DNA from: Rhizobium jaguaris
GTDB lineage: Bacteria; Pseudomonadota; Alphaproteobacteria; Rhizobiales; Rhizobiaceae
Reading direction: 5' to 3'
Assembly: GCF_003627755.1 (NCBI RefSeq)
Contig: NZ_CP032694.1
Location: 1,355,501 to 1,419,500 of the forward strand
DNA: 64,000 nucleotides
Below are positions 17,234 through 27,026 of the stretch, in pieces; within the stretch, counting starts at the first letter, position 1, and every line of letters begins with the position of its first letter. Made by a program: the position numbers and the translations under genes. Below the pieces are notes generated by a model. It saw only the letters and a list, made by a program, of their open reading frames with translations, did no database searches and was not told where the DNA came from.

Positions 17234-20194
17234 ATGACGATGATGGCAAGCGATTTGCTGCAGGATGTTCTGCCCGGGCGGCTTCGCCCGCTTAATCAGA
17301 CGGAGCTGAAAGCGGCGCTCGCCGACCTCAAGGATATCGCCGCATCGGAACCGGCGGTTGCCGCTCTTCTCGGGGGCGAAAGTCCCCTGCGCGATTTCAT
17401 TGCCGCCGCATTGACACTCTCACCCTATCTCCGCGAGACCGCCAATCTCGAACCGGGGCTGCTCGCCGTAGCCATCAGCAAACCGCTGTTGCCGCAGATC
17501 GAGGTGCTCGTGGCCGATGCCCGTCGTGCTTGGCTGCCGGCGCATGACGACGCATCGTCGCCCTCGGAATCTGAGGTCATGAGCCGTTTGCGCATCGCCA
17601 AACGTCGCGCCGCCTTCCTGATTGCGCTTGCCGATCTCGCCCGCATCTTCGACGGGCGGGCGACGACGCGCTGGCTGAGCGCCCTTGCAGAAGCCTCGAT
17701 TTCGGCGGCGATCGACCATCTGTTGCTGTCGTCGCATGAGGCCGGCAAGATCGTGGTCCACGACCCTTCCGCGCCGAGCCACGGCTCCGGCCTTATCGTG
17801 CTTGGCATGGGAAAGCTCGGCGCCGAGGAGCTGAATTATTCCTCCGATATCGATCTGGTCGTTTTCTTCGACGAGATGGCCGGAATTGTTCCCAATCCCG
17901 ACGATGCGATCGATGTCTTCCCGCGGTTGATGCGCCGACTGGTGCGCATATTGCAGGAGCGCAGTGCCGACGGCTACGTCTTCCGAACCGATCTCCGCCT
18001 GCGGCCCGATCCCGGGTCGACGCCGCTTGCCATCCCCGTCGATGCAGCCATGATCTATTACGAGGGCAGGGGACAGAATTGGGAGCGCGCCGCCTTCATC
18101 AAGGCGCGCGCCGTCGGCGGCGATATTGCCGCCGGCCAAGCCTTTATTCGCGATCTCGTCCCCTTCGTCTTCCGCAAATATCTCGACTATGCAGCGATAT
18201 CGGATATCCATTCGATCAAACGGCAGATCCATGTGCACAAGGGGCATGGCGCGATTGCGGTCAAAGGCCACAATGTCAAGCTCGGCCGCGGCGGCATCCG
18301 CGAGATCGAGTTCTTCGTGCAGACGCAGCAACTGATCGCCGGCGGCCGCATGCCGGCCCTGCGATGCCGCGCCACAGAGGAAACATTGGCGGAGCTGACC
18401 AAGGCAAAGTGGATCGACGCGGAAACACGCGACGAGCTGACCGAGGCCTATTGGTTTCTGCGGGATGTCGAGCACCGCATCCAGATGGTGCGCGACGAGC
18501 AGACGCATCTGCTTCCCGAAACGGATACCGAGCTGAAGCGCATCGCCTTCATGATGGGCTTCGCCGATCTATCCGGCTTCTCGGAGACGCTGGTCGCCAC
18601 GCTGAAGACGGTCGAGCGGCGTTATGCGCGTCTGTTCGAGCAGGAGACCAAGCTTTCGACCGAAACCGGCAACCTCGTCTTCACCGGTCAGGGCGACGAT
18701 CCAGATACGCTGAAGACGCTGCACCGCCTCGGCTTCGAGCGTCCTTCCGCTATCTCCCATGTCATTCGCACATGGCACTACGGTCGCTACCGCGCCACGC
18801 AATCGGTCGAGGCGCGGGAGCGGTTGACCGAATTGACGCCGGAATTGCTGCGGGTATTTGGCGAGAGCAAGCGGGCGGACGAGGCGCTGCTGCGTTTCGA
18901 CAGTTTCATCTCCGGCCTCCCGGCCGGCATTCAGCTTTTCTCGCTGCTCAGCACGAATCCGGCGCTGCTCTCGCTCATCGTCAACATCATGTCGTCAGCA
19001 CCGCGGCTCGCCGAAATCATCGCTGCCAAGCCGCATGTTTTCGACGGCATGTTGGACCCCGGCCTGATGGCGGAGTTGCCGACGCGCGATTATCTGTCCG
19101 AGCGTATCAACAGCTTTCTGGCACCGGCGCGACATTACGAGGAAGTGCTGGACCGGCTGCGCATCTTCGCCTCGGAGCAGCGCTTTCTGATCGGCATTCG
19201 CCTGCTAACAGGCGTAATCGGTGGCGCCATGGCCGCCCGCGCCTTCACCTATCTTGCCGACCTGATCGTCGAGGCCGCACTAAATGCCGTGTTGAAGGAG
19301 ATTGAGGCCGCACATGGTGATTATCCCGGCGGCCGCGTTGCCGTCATCGGCATGGGAAAGCTCGGCAGCTTCGAGCTTACCGCGGGTTCGGATATCGATA
19401 TCATCCTGCTTTATGACTACGACGATGAAGCCGGCGAATCTACGGGGCCAAAGCCGCTCGACGCGACACGCTATTTTACCCGCATCACTCAGCGGCTGAT
19501 TGCGGCGCTCTCCGCGCCGACGGCGGAGGGCGTGCTCTACGCGGTCGATATGCGCCTGCGTCCATCCGGCAACAAGGGCCCGGTCGCAACACGCATCAAT
19601 TCCTTCGAGAAGTATCAGCGCGGCGAGGCCTGGACCTGGGAGCATATGGCGCTGTCCCGAGCACGCCTGATTTGCGGCGATGAGGAGCTGGTGCTGAATG
19701 CGGAGCGGATCATCGGCGAGGTGCTCTCGGCACCGCGCGATATTCCAAAGATCGCCAAAGATGTCACGGAGATGCGTGGGCTGATCGAACAGGAAAAGCC
19801 GCCCGTCAGTATTTGGGACCTGAAGCTCATCCCCGGCGGCCTGATCGATATCGAATTCATTGCGCAATATCTGCGGCTGATCGCGCCCGCGCGAGGCGTC
19901 GGCATCGATGCCAACGGCCTCAGCACCGGCGAGGCGCTGAAATTGCTCGGCGGCAGCCTGATGGATCTAAACGATCTCGACCTCTGCCTGGAAGCGCTGC
20001 ATCTCTATACCGAATTGTCGCAGCTGATCCGCCTCTGCGTCGACGGACCGTTCGATCCGGACAAGGCACCCTCCGGGCTGATCGAATTGGTCTGCCGCGC
20101 TGGCGATTGCCCCGATGTTAAGACCCTGGAAGCGGAACTGAAGCGGCTTTCGAAAGCGGTGCGGAAAGTCTTTCTGTCGGTTGTTGGACCTTAG
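17234..20194 (+). CDS. glnE: GlnE, glutamine synthetase adenylyltransferase/deadenylase
   Basis: A 986-residue enzyme with the expected duplicated nucleotidyltransferase domains: GMGKLGAEELNYSSDIDLV near residue 200 (deadenylase half) and GMGKLGSFELTAGSDIDI near 710 (adenylylase half). The linking helical regions include the RDVEHRIQMVRDEQTH segment. It adds or removes AMP on glutamine synthetase in response to PII and glutamine. I use the ATG at 17234, with GGGAGAG about 7 bases upstream, instead of the GTG at 17219. It is followed by a convergent FUSC gene. Confidence 0.95.
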   Translation: MTMMASDLLQDVLPGRLRPLNQTELKAALADLKDIAASEPAVAALLGGESPLRDFIAAALTLSPYLRETANLEPGLLAVAISKPLLPQIEVLVADARRAWLPAHDDASSPSESEVMSRLRIAKRRAAFLIALADLARIFDGRATTRWLSALAEASISAAIDHLLLSSHEAGKIVVHDPSAPSHGSGLIVLGMGKLGAEELNYSSDIDLVVFFDEMAGIVPNPDDAIDVFPRLMRRLVRILQERSADGYVFRTDLRLRPDPGSTPLAIPVDAAMIYYEGRGQNWERAAFIKARAVGGDIAAGQAFIRDLVPFVFRKYLDYAAISDIHSIKRQIHVHKGHGAIAVKGHNVKLGRGGIREIEFFVQTQQLIAGGRMPALRCRATEETLAELTKAKWIDAETRDELTEAYWFLRDVEHRIQMVRDEQTHLLPETDTELKRIAFMMGFADLSGFSETLVATLKTVERRYARLFEQETKLSTETGNLVFTGQGDDPDTLKTLHRLGFERPSAISHVIRTWHYGRYRATQSVEARERLTELTPELLRVFGESKRADEALLRFDSFISGLPAGIQLFSLLSTNPALLSLIVNIMSSAPRLAEIIAAKPHVFDGMLDPGLMAELPTRDYLSERINSFLAPARHYEEVLDRLRIFASEQRFLIGIRLLTGVIGGAMAARAFTYLADLIVEAALNAVLKEIEAAHGDYPGGRVAVIGMGKLGSFELTAGSDIDIILLYDYDDEAGESTGPKPLDATRYFTRITQRLIAALSAPTAEGVLYAVDMRLRPSGNKGPVATRINSFEKYQRGEAWTWEHMALSRARLICGDEELVLNAERIIGEVLSAPRDIPKIAKDVTEMRGLIEQEKPPVSIWDLKLIPGGLIDIEFIAQYLRLIAPARGVGIDANGLSTGEALKLLGGSLMDLNDLDLCLEALHLYTELSQLIRLCVDGPFDPDKAPSGLIELVCRAGDCPDVKTLEAELKRLSKAVRKVFLSVVGP

Positions 20195-20275
20195 ACTCGA
20201 AGCTCAAGCGAGCGCAGCATCTTCCTGTCCGCCATATGCCTCGCCGCAGCGATCACATGGCCGGCAAATTGGGTC

Positions 20276-21439
20276 TCAACCACGAGGGGAGGGATCGGAC
20301 GGGCGTTCTCCCATCATCTCCACCACCAGATGCCATCCGGCGAGCACGGGGACCAGAAGGAGGATGCCCACCAATATCCCGGTAAGCCGCGCGACGCCGG
20401 GGGCGAGCTCGGCATGCACATAGCTGTCGGGCACCAGGGTCACCAGGATTGCCAGGGTAAACTGCGTTCCCCCATAGGCGATGAAGCTCTTGCCGTTCTC
20501 GATATGCCGGCCCAGCATCACGCCCAGCATCGTCCCGACGATCAGCACTGGCGCGGCCGCTTGCGCCGAGATATGCGCCAGGAAAAGGAACGCTGCTGCG
20601 AGGGCAGCGCCGCAGACGCATCCGCCCACCCGCAGCACGATCCGGCGGCTCACTGGGACGAGCCCGCTCTTGCCGATGCTGCTTAACGGGATGAGCATCA
20701 GCGCCATTATGGTGACGGCGCCTTGCGTAAGCTCCGGTATCTGAAACGCCGCCCTGAGAAAGGGCAGCATGGCGAGGGCGATGGCAACCTGGCCGGCGTG
20801 GCGCGCGACTTCCGGGTTCCAGCCGAAGCTAGGTACTGGCGGGCGCGGCGGGCCCGGCCAGCGCCGCCGAAGCGTGAAGGTCGAAACCATGCTGATCAAT
20901 ACGCAGGCGAGGGTGCCCGCGCCGGTTTCGCCTATGCGTGTCGAGACGAAGGCCTCTACCACAAGGTCGGGGTGTTCGAGCTTGTCCAGCAAGATCATGG
21001 CAAAGGTCAAACCGACGAACAACCAGGCATAGCTGCGCTTGCTCATCAGCGCGCCATAGAGCGTGGCGCCGCCGATCAGCGCCAATGCTGCTGACGACGC
21101 TGCCGGGCTGGTCCAAACCAGCGGGACCACGGCGAGTGCCAGCAGCGCGCCGGCTATCGTGCCGATGATGCGCAGTACGCCGCGCAGTAGGCTCTCGGAG
21201 ATGTGGCCGCGCATCACCATATAGCCGGAGAACGCGGCCCAGGAGATGTTCTGCACGTCCGCGAGATGGCCGAAGACGATCGCGAGCAGCACGGAGGCGA
21301 TGCATTCGAATTCGTCGACTATTCGCGGACCAGGGGTAAAAAGCCCCTTCACCTCCGCCACGAAGCGCTGGCGCCATTGGCTGTTTACCATTTCCTTGAG
21401 CATTCCATACGACGTTCGCTTATCCGATTCGATTATCAA
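20276..21439 (-). CDS. FUSC family inner-membrane protein
   Basis: A 387-residue membrane protein with two sets of clustered hydrophobic helices (roughly 45-180 and 215-370) joined by a short arginine- and proline-rich cytoplasmic loop (RRRWPGPPRPP). This fits the fusaric acid resistance/AaeB-like (FUSC) fold, though without the long cytoplasmic domain of full-length AaeB. Such proteins are thought to export aromatic acids or similar compounds. No adaptor gene lies beside it. The true start may be one of the internal methionines at 13 or 17. Confidence 0.75.
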   Translation of the reverse strand: MIIESDKRTSYGMLKEMVNSQWRQRFVAEVKGLFTPGPRIVDEFECIASVLLAIVFGHLADVQNISWAAFSGYMVMRGHISESLLRGVLRIIGTIAGALLALAVVPLVWTSPAASSAALALIGGATLYGALMSKRSYAWLFVGLTFAMILLDKLEHPDLVVEAFVSTRIGETGAGTLACVLISMVSTFTLRRRWPGPPRPPVPSFGWNPEVARHAGQVAIALAMLPFLRAAFQIPELTQGAVTIMALMLIPLSSIGKSGLVPVSRRIVLRVGGCVCGAALAAAFLFLAHISAQAAAPVLIVGTMLGVMLGRHIENGKSFIAYGGTQFTLAILVTLVPDSYVHAELAPGVARLTGILVGILLLVPVLAGWHLVVEMMGERPSDPSPRG

Positions 21440-21517
21440 CGACAGAAATAAATCTAGTGCTGATAACGAGTTAGGGTCATCATCCTACAATGCCCCGAAA
21501 AATGCCATGTCCATTTA

Positions 21518-21533
21518 GCCCCGACGTCGGGGC
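21518..21533. promoter_or_regulatory. 16-bp GC palindrome between pleC and the FUSC gene
   Basis: GCCCCGACGTCGGGGC is a perfect palindrome located about 120 bases after the pleC stop and about 80 bases before the FUSC start, both on the minus strand. It could be an operator for the FUSC gene. As a terminator stem it is short and lacks a U-run. The rest of this 217-base gap shows no gene. Confidence 0.3.
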
Positions 21534-21656
21534 GAACATGATACCTCAACATCATGCAAGTGAATGGAAGGGCGCGTTGCAATGTCTTTGGTGCGCGTTT
21601 CGGTCATGACGTCGTGCAGGAATGTCGCGACTCGATAGACGAGCCGCAACCCAAGC

Positions 21657-23972
21657 TCATCCCAGGTCCGGAATTCGAATGGCAATCGCGGTGCCGATGC
21701 CTTCGCGCGAGCGGATGCGCATGCGGCCGCAATGCAGTGTTGTCAGCGATCGCGAAATGGCAAGCCCGAGGCCTGAGCCTCCCTTGCTCTTGGCGTATTG
21801 GTTTTGCACTTGCTCGAAGGGCTGACCGATCTTGCTGAGCGCCGACTTCGGAATGCCGATGCCGGTGTCGGCGATCGTCAACATCACGGCGTCTTCGACC
21901 TTGCGCGCACGCACCGCGATGCGGCCGCCGTCGTTGGTGAACTTCACGGCGTTGGAGAGGAGATTGAGCAGGATCTGCTTCATGGCGCGGCGGTCGGCCG
22001 TCAGCTTTATGCCGGAGGAGATGCGCTGTTCGACGCGGATGTCCTTGCAGGCGGCCGGAATGGCCGTGAAGCGCAGGCATTCCTCGATCAATGGCGCAAG
22101 ATCGATCCGCTCGCAGGAGAGCTTGATATGGCCCGCTTCGATCTTCGACATGTCGAGAATGTCGTTGATGACGTTCAGCAGATGCTTGCCGCTGTCGTGA
22201 ATGTCCTTGGCATATTCATTGTATTTTGCTGAGCCCAGCGGCCCAAACATCTGGTCCTGCAGGATTTCGGAGAAGCCGAGAATGGCGTTGAGTGGCGTGC
22301 GCAGCTCATGCGACATGTTGGCGAGGAATTCCGACTTGGCCTTGTTGGCGGCTTGGGCACGTTCTTTTTCCGCGAGATAGTTGGTGTTGGCGGTCGAAAG
22401 CTCCGCCTTCTGCCGCTCGAGGATCTGCCGGGAGGCGGAGAGATCGTTGATCGTCGCCATCAGCCGGCGCTCGGAATCGCGCAGACGCTCCTGGTTGCGC
22501 TTCAACTGGGTAATGTCGGTGCCGACGGAAACGAGGCCGCCGTCGCGGGTGCGGCGTTCGTTGATCTGCAGCCAGCGCTCATCGGCAAGCTGCACTTCCG
22601 TCGTCTGCGAGTGGTTGGAGCGGTCGGGATCGACGATGCGCCGCTCGATGACGGGGCGGACTGCTGCAGCGTTGACGACGGCGCGTTCGGTTCCCGGCAC
22701 CAGCACCTTGTCCGGGAGGCCGTAGGCTTGCTGGAAATGGCCGTTGCACATCACCAGGCGGTCATTCTTGTCCCAGAGTACGAAAGCTTCCGACGTGCAC
22801 TCGATCGCGTCCGCCAGGCGTTGGTCGGCCTCGGCATAGCGCTGTGCCAGCCGATGCTGCTCGGTGACGTCCATGGCGATGCCGATCATATGGACACGAC
22901 CGGAATTGGTGCGGATGACCTGGGCGCGAGCGCGCATCCAGACATAGTGCCCTTTGGCATGACGAATACGCAGGATTTGATCCACTTGGCCAGCATTGCC
23001 GCGGGTGACCGACCGGGCCAGCATATGCAGGCTATTGTCGTCGGGATGCATCATGCGAGCCGCATCGATGAACGACAACGGCCGGTCGGCGGCCGGCAGG
23101 CCGAGCATGTCGTACATCGACCGAGACCAGAAGAATTCGCGGCTGGCGAAATCGAAATCCCAAAGACCGCAGCGGCCGCGCGACAGGGCGGTTTCTACGC
23201 GCAGATTGGATTCGAGGAAGATCTCGTCGGCGTCGCGTGCCCGTTTCACCTGGGTATAGTAGGCGTAGAGAACGACGAGCAGGATGGAGGAGATGCCGGC
23301 GAAGAGCGTGACATTAAGGGTCAGCTCATCGCGCCAGAGCTTGTCGATCTGCTCCATCGAGGCGGCCGATAGGACGAAATCACCCCTGTCGCCGATCAGC
23401 GAAATCGCCGCATAAAAGGGCGCACCATCGATCATCGTTTCGATTACGCCGGCATGGTCGCCGAAACTTCTGATGGTGGAAACCTCCGGGAAGAAATCGG
23501 AAATCGTCAAGCCGATATAGGCGGAGCCGGCTGCTGATGAGCCAAAAACGCGGCCGCTTGCCTGGACGAGAAGGACGAATGCACCGGTGTCGAGTCGGTC
23601 CTGCGGAAGGTAAGTTGCGAGTTTCTTTTCGGCGCCGTTCCGGTCGCCGGCCTGGAACAGGCTGGCATCATTGGAAAAGGCGGCGGAAGCGGCGGCAATG
23701 GAGAGCGATGTTGCGCGCCGCGCCGCAGCCGTCATTCGCCCATGTTCCATCATCATGCCGAAAAAATGCGAAGCAGCGACGACCATCAGAAAGGAGACGA
23801 TGAGAACGGGAATAACCCGCTTCAGAATATGTTCGGCCTGCGGAAAGCGGCGCGAAATCGTCTCCGCGCGCATTCCCGCTCGATCGGTAACACCGCTATG
23901 CCAGGATTTCAGACCGTCGAAATTAACACGCAGCCGTCCATCGGCCGCGGTTGCCCGCCGCACGTCCACCAT
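21657..23972 (-). CDS. pleC: PleC-type PAS sensor histidine kinase
   Basis: A 771-residue membrane kinase. There is a helix near 51-70, an extracytoplasmic sensor region, a second helix near 218-240, then two or three PAS segments (about 260-375 and 385-495; MHPDD and GIAMDVTEQH are visible), a coiled linker, the histidine box FLANMSHELRTPLNAILGFSEIL and an ATPase domain (NLLSNAVKFT, DTGIGIP, GSGLGLAISRSL). The kinase core and its place between glnE and pepN match PleC of S. meliloti, which acts on DivK in cell-cycle and polarity control. The name is by homology and synteny recalled, not by a search. Confidence 0.75.
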   Translation of the reverse strand: MVDVRRATAADGRLRVNFDGLKSWHSGVTDRAGMRAETISRRFPQAEHILKRVIPVLIVSFLMVVAASHFFGMMMEHGRMTAAARRATSLSIAAASAAFSNDASLFQAGDRNGAEKKLATYLPQDRLDTGAFVLLVQASGRVFGSSAAGSAYIGLTISDFFPEVSTIRSFGDHAGVIETMIDGAPFYAAISLIGDRGDFVLSAASMEQIDKLWRDELTLNVTLFAGISSILLVVLYAYYTQVKRARDADEIFLESNLRVETALSRGRCGLWDFDFASREFFWSRSMYDMLGLPAADRPLSFIDAARMMHPDDNSLHMLARSVTRGNAGQVDQILRIRHAKGHYVWMRARAQVIRTNSGRVHMIGIAMDVTEQHRLAQRYAEADQRLADAIECTSEAFVLWDKNDRLVMCNGHFQQAYGLPDKVLVPGTERAVVNAAAVRPVIERRIVDPDRSNHSQTTEVQLADERWLQINERRTRDGGLVSVGTDITQLKRNQERLRDSERRLMATINDLSASRQILERQKAELSTANTNYLAEKERAQAANKAKSEFLANMSHELRTPLNAILGFSEILQDQMFGPLGSAKYNEYAKDIHDSGKHLLNVINDILDMSKIEAGHIKLSCERIDLAPLIEECLRFTAIPAACKDIRVEQRISSGIKLTADRRAMKQILLNLLSNAVKFTNDGGRIAVRARKVEDAVMLTIADTGIGIPKSALSKIGQPFEQVQNQYAKSKGGSGLGLAISRSLTTLHCGRMRIRSREGIGTAIAIRIPDLG

Positions 23973-23995
23973 CGCTCTAGCCTTGTCCCTCGTGT

Positions 23996-24084
23996 GATTC
24001 GCTGCGCCGCTCGCCCGAATCTACCCTAATGAATCACTCGTGATTCGCCTTGTCCAGAGGCAGCGGTAAAACTTTCTTAACCAT
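23996..24084. promoter_or_regulatory. GANTC cluster and CtrA-like box upstream of pleC
   Basis: Four GANTC sites (23996, 24017, 24031, 24042) fall within 51 bp, beginning 24 bases before the pleC start. The last two form a perfect inverted repeat (GAATCAC, TC, GTGATTC). TTAACCAT, the half-site pattern recognised by CtrA in rhizobia, is at 24077-24084. Together these suggest cell-cycle timing of pleC by CcrM methylation (with GcrA) and CtrA. Inferred from motif matches only. Confidence 0.5.
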
Positions 24085-24202
24085 ATGCGATTTCATGCTT
24101 TTTTGCACTCGCAATGGTAATGGCGCGGATGTCCGGGACTCGTTGTGGCTGAAAAGACGGGTGCAAATCACCCGCCTTGATGACCAATAAGCAAGGAGAA
24201 AA

Positions 24203-26851
24203 TCACTCCTTGAGGATGCGATCCACAATATCGCGAACGTCGGTCGAAAGGCCGCCGGCACGTTCGATTTGCATCAAAGCGGAGCGGGCGTGATCGGCGC
24301 GAACCGGCTCCAGCAAGCGCCAGGAACGCATGGAGGTCAGGATGCGCGCCGCGAGCTGCGGATTGCGCTGGTCGATATCGAGGATTTCCTGCGCGAGGAA
24401 GCGGTAGCCGGCGCCGTCGGCGCGGCCGAAGCCGGTCGGATTGGCGAAGGCGAACGTGCCGACAAGCGCACGCATGCGGTTCGGATTGGTGCGCTTGAAA
24501 AGCGGTGTTTCCATCAGGCCTTGGATACGCTCCAAGGTTGCCGCGCCCGGAATAGCCGCCTGGATGGCAAACCATTTGTCGATAACCAGCGCGTTTTCCG
24601 CGAAGCGATCGTGGAAGTTTTCGAGCGCTGCCTTGGCTTCTGCCGTTTCCGGGAAACGGTGGGCGAGGATGGTCAACGCAGCGCTGAGATCAGTCATGTT
24701 ATTGGCGGCGTCATAGGCAGCCTTGGCGCGCGCCGGCGCATTGTCCGACTGCGACAGATAGGTAAACGCAGCGTTACGCAATGCCCTCCGTCCGGCGCTG
24801 GCGGCATCCGGGCTGAAAGGACCCGGTGTTTGCATGTTGTCGTAGAGGGCGGTGAAGACGTCCTTTCCGGCTTCGGCGATCAGTGCGAGGATCGCCTGGC
24901 GACCGGCATGGATTGCGTCCGGATCGTTATCGCCGCCGAGCTCACGGGCAATATCGGCTTCGCTCGGCAGGGCGAGCGCCTGGGCGCGGAAGGCGGGTTC
25001 CAGGCTCTCGTCCTTGGCCGCCGCCAAAAGCGCATCGACGAATGCTGCGTCGCAAGTGACCGCAATGCCCTGGCGAGCGTCACGAGCTGCCTGCAGCAGG
25101 TTCGGCAGCCCAAGATCGATCAGCGCCTGCCAGCGGGCGAAATGGTCGGTTTCATAACGGGCGATCAGCGCCATATCCCCGGCGCTCTGGCTGAATTGCA
25201 GATTGATCGGCGTCGAGAAGCTGCGGTTCAGCGACAGCACCGGCCGCGAAGGAATGCCGTGGAAGACGACCGTCTGTGCCCGCTCGGTCAGGTGGAGGAC
25301 GTCATCGGTCAGCTCCGCGCCGGTCACCGATGTCGGCGTCAGCAAGGCGCCATCCTCGGCGAAAAGTGCCATGCGCAGCGGAATGTGCATCGGCTCCTTG
25401 GTCGTCTGACCGGGGGTGACTGGCATCATCTGTTCGAGCGACAGGGTAAAACTCCTGCCGCCGGCGTCGTAGGTTCCGGAAGCGGTCACCAGTGGCGTGC
25501 CGGCCTGATGGTACCAGAGCGAGAACTGCGTCAGGTCGCGGCCACTCGCGTCTTCGAAGCATTTGATGAAATCTTCGATCGTCACGGCCTGGCCGTCGTG
25601 ACGGTCGAAATAGAGATCCGTGCCCTGCTTGAACAGATCGCGACCCAGGAGGGTGGCGATCATGCGGGTGACTTCGCTGCCCTTCTCGTAGACCGTCGTG
25701 GTGTAGAAGTTGTTGATTTCACGATATTTCGTCGGGCGAACAGGATGGGCAAGCGGCCCGCCGTCCTCCGGGAACTGTTCCGATTTCAGATGGCGGACTT
25801 CAGCGATACGCTTCACCGGCCGGGAACGCTGATCGGCGGAAAATTCGTGATCGCGATAGACGGTCAGGCCTTCCTTGAGGCAGAGCTGGAACCAGTCGCG
25901 GCAGGTGATGCGGTTGCCGGTCCAGTTATGGAAATATTCATGCGCGATGATCGCCTCGATATTGGCATAGTCGGCGTCGGTGGCGATTTCCGGATCGGCA
26001 AGGACGTATTTGTCGTTGAAGACGTTGAGGCCTTTGTTCTCCATCGCCCCCATGTTGAAATCGGAGACGGCAACGATCATGAAGATGTCGAGATCGTATT
26101 CGCGGCCGAAGCGCTCCTCGTCCCATTTCATCGATCGCTTGAGCGCATCCATGGCGTAGGCTGCACGAGGCTCCTTGCCATGCTCGACATAGATCTTCAG
26201 CGCTACTTCGCGGCCCGATGCGGTGACGAACGTATCCTCGACGACGCCAAGGTCGCCGGCGACGAGAGCGAAGAGATAGCTCGGCTTCGGATGCGGATCG
26301 AACCAGGCGGCAAAATGCTTGCCTTCGCCATAACCGGCGCCACCGAGGAAATTGCCGTTCGACAGCAGTAGCGGATTGGCGGCTTTATCGGCGATGATGT
26401 TGACCGTATAGGGAGCAAGTACGTCGGGCCGATCGGGGAAATAAGTGATGCGGCGGAAGCCTTCGGCCTCGCACTGGGTGCAATAGATACCGCCGGTGCG
26501 GTAGAGCCCCATCAGCTGCGTGTTGGCTTCCGGATTGATGATGGTCGTGATCGTCAGCTCGAAAGGCGCGCTTTCCGGCAGATCACGAACGGTCAGGCTT
26601 TCCGCTGTGGCCTCATATTGCGCGGCCGAAACTTCCGTCTGATCGAGCAGCAGTCCCGAGAGGGTCAGTTCGTCACCGTCGAGCACGAGCGGTGCCTGTC
26701 GGTCGGTGCCCTCGCGACGATGGAAGATCAACCGGGCTTCGACCTTGGTCTCGGTCGGGTGCAGCTCGAAGGTGAGGTCCACGCGTTCCAGAACGAAGTC
26801 GGTGGGACGGTAATCTGCCAGATACACGATCTGGCCGGTGTCTGTTCGCAT
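24203..26851 (-). CDS. pepN: PepN, aminopeptidase N (M1 family)
   Basis: An 882-residue zinc aminopeptidase. The exopeptidase motif MGAMENKGLN and the zinc motif IIAHEYFHNWTGNR followed by the downstream glutamate (LCLKEGLTVYRDHEFSAD) are complete. The long C-terminal helical domain is present and the length equals the bacterial PepN subfamily. It removes N-terminal residues from peptides in the cytoplasm. It is transcribed towards pleC and separated from it by 230 bases. Confidence 0.95.
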   Translation of the reverse strand: MRTDTGQIVYLADYRPTDFVLERVDLTFELHPTETKVEARLIFHRREGTDRQAPLVLDGDELTLSGLLLDQTEVSAAQYEATAESLTVRDLPESAPFELTITTIINPEANTQLMGLYRTGGIYCTQCEAEGFRRITYFPDRPDVLAPYTVNIIADKAANPLLLSNGNFLGGAGYGEGKHFAAWFDPHPKPSYLFALVAGDLGVVEDTFVTASGREVALKIYVEHGKEPRAAYAMDALKRSMKWDEERFGREYDLDIFMIVAVSDFNMGAMENKGLNVFNDKYVLADPEIATDADYANIEAIIAHEYFHNWTGNRITCRDWFQLCLKEGLTVYRDHEFSADQRSRPVKRIAEVRHLKSEQFPEDGGPLAHPVRPTKYREINNFYTTTVYEKGSEVTRMIATLLGRDLFKQGTDLYFDRHDGQAVTIEDFIKCFEDASGRDLTQFSLWYHQAGTPLVTASGTYDAGGRSFTLSLEQMMPVTPGQTTKEPMHIPLRMALFAEDGALLTPTSVTGAELTDDVLHLTERAQTVVFHGIPSRPVLSLNRSFSTPINLQFSQSAGDMALIARYETDHFARWQALIDLGLPNLLQAARDARQGIAVTCDAAFVDALLAAAKDESLEPAFRAQALALPSEADIARELGGDNDPDAIHAGRQAILALIAEAGKDVFTALYDNMQTPGPFSPDAASAGRRALRNAAFTYLSQSDNAPARAKAAYDAANNMTDLSAALTILAHRFPETAEAKAALENFHDRFAENALVIDKWFAIQAAIPGAATLERIQGLMETPLFKRTNPNRMRALVGTFAFANPTGFGRADGAGYRFLAQEILDIDQRNPQLAARILTSMRSWRLLEPVRADHARSALMQIERAGGLSTDVRDIVDRILKE

Positions 26852-27026
26852 GGTCTATCCTGATCAGGCTTGTACTGCGGCGGGCGGCGTTGATCCGGAG
26901 CGGAGGCTCCAGACGGGAAATCCGCGCGCATCATTACATCGAAATCTGAACCAAAGTTAAAGTCTTATCGTCGCGCCGCTACAATTTGTGATGGCGAGGG
27001 AAGTATTTGGTCAAGAAGGCCACGTT

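Noticed and set aside
24269..26371. 700-codon plus-strand open frame
   Set aside because: Antisense shadow of pepN with no recognisable domain.
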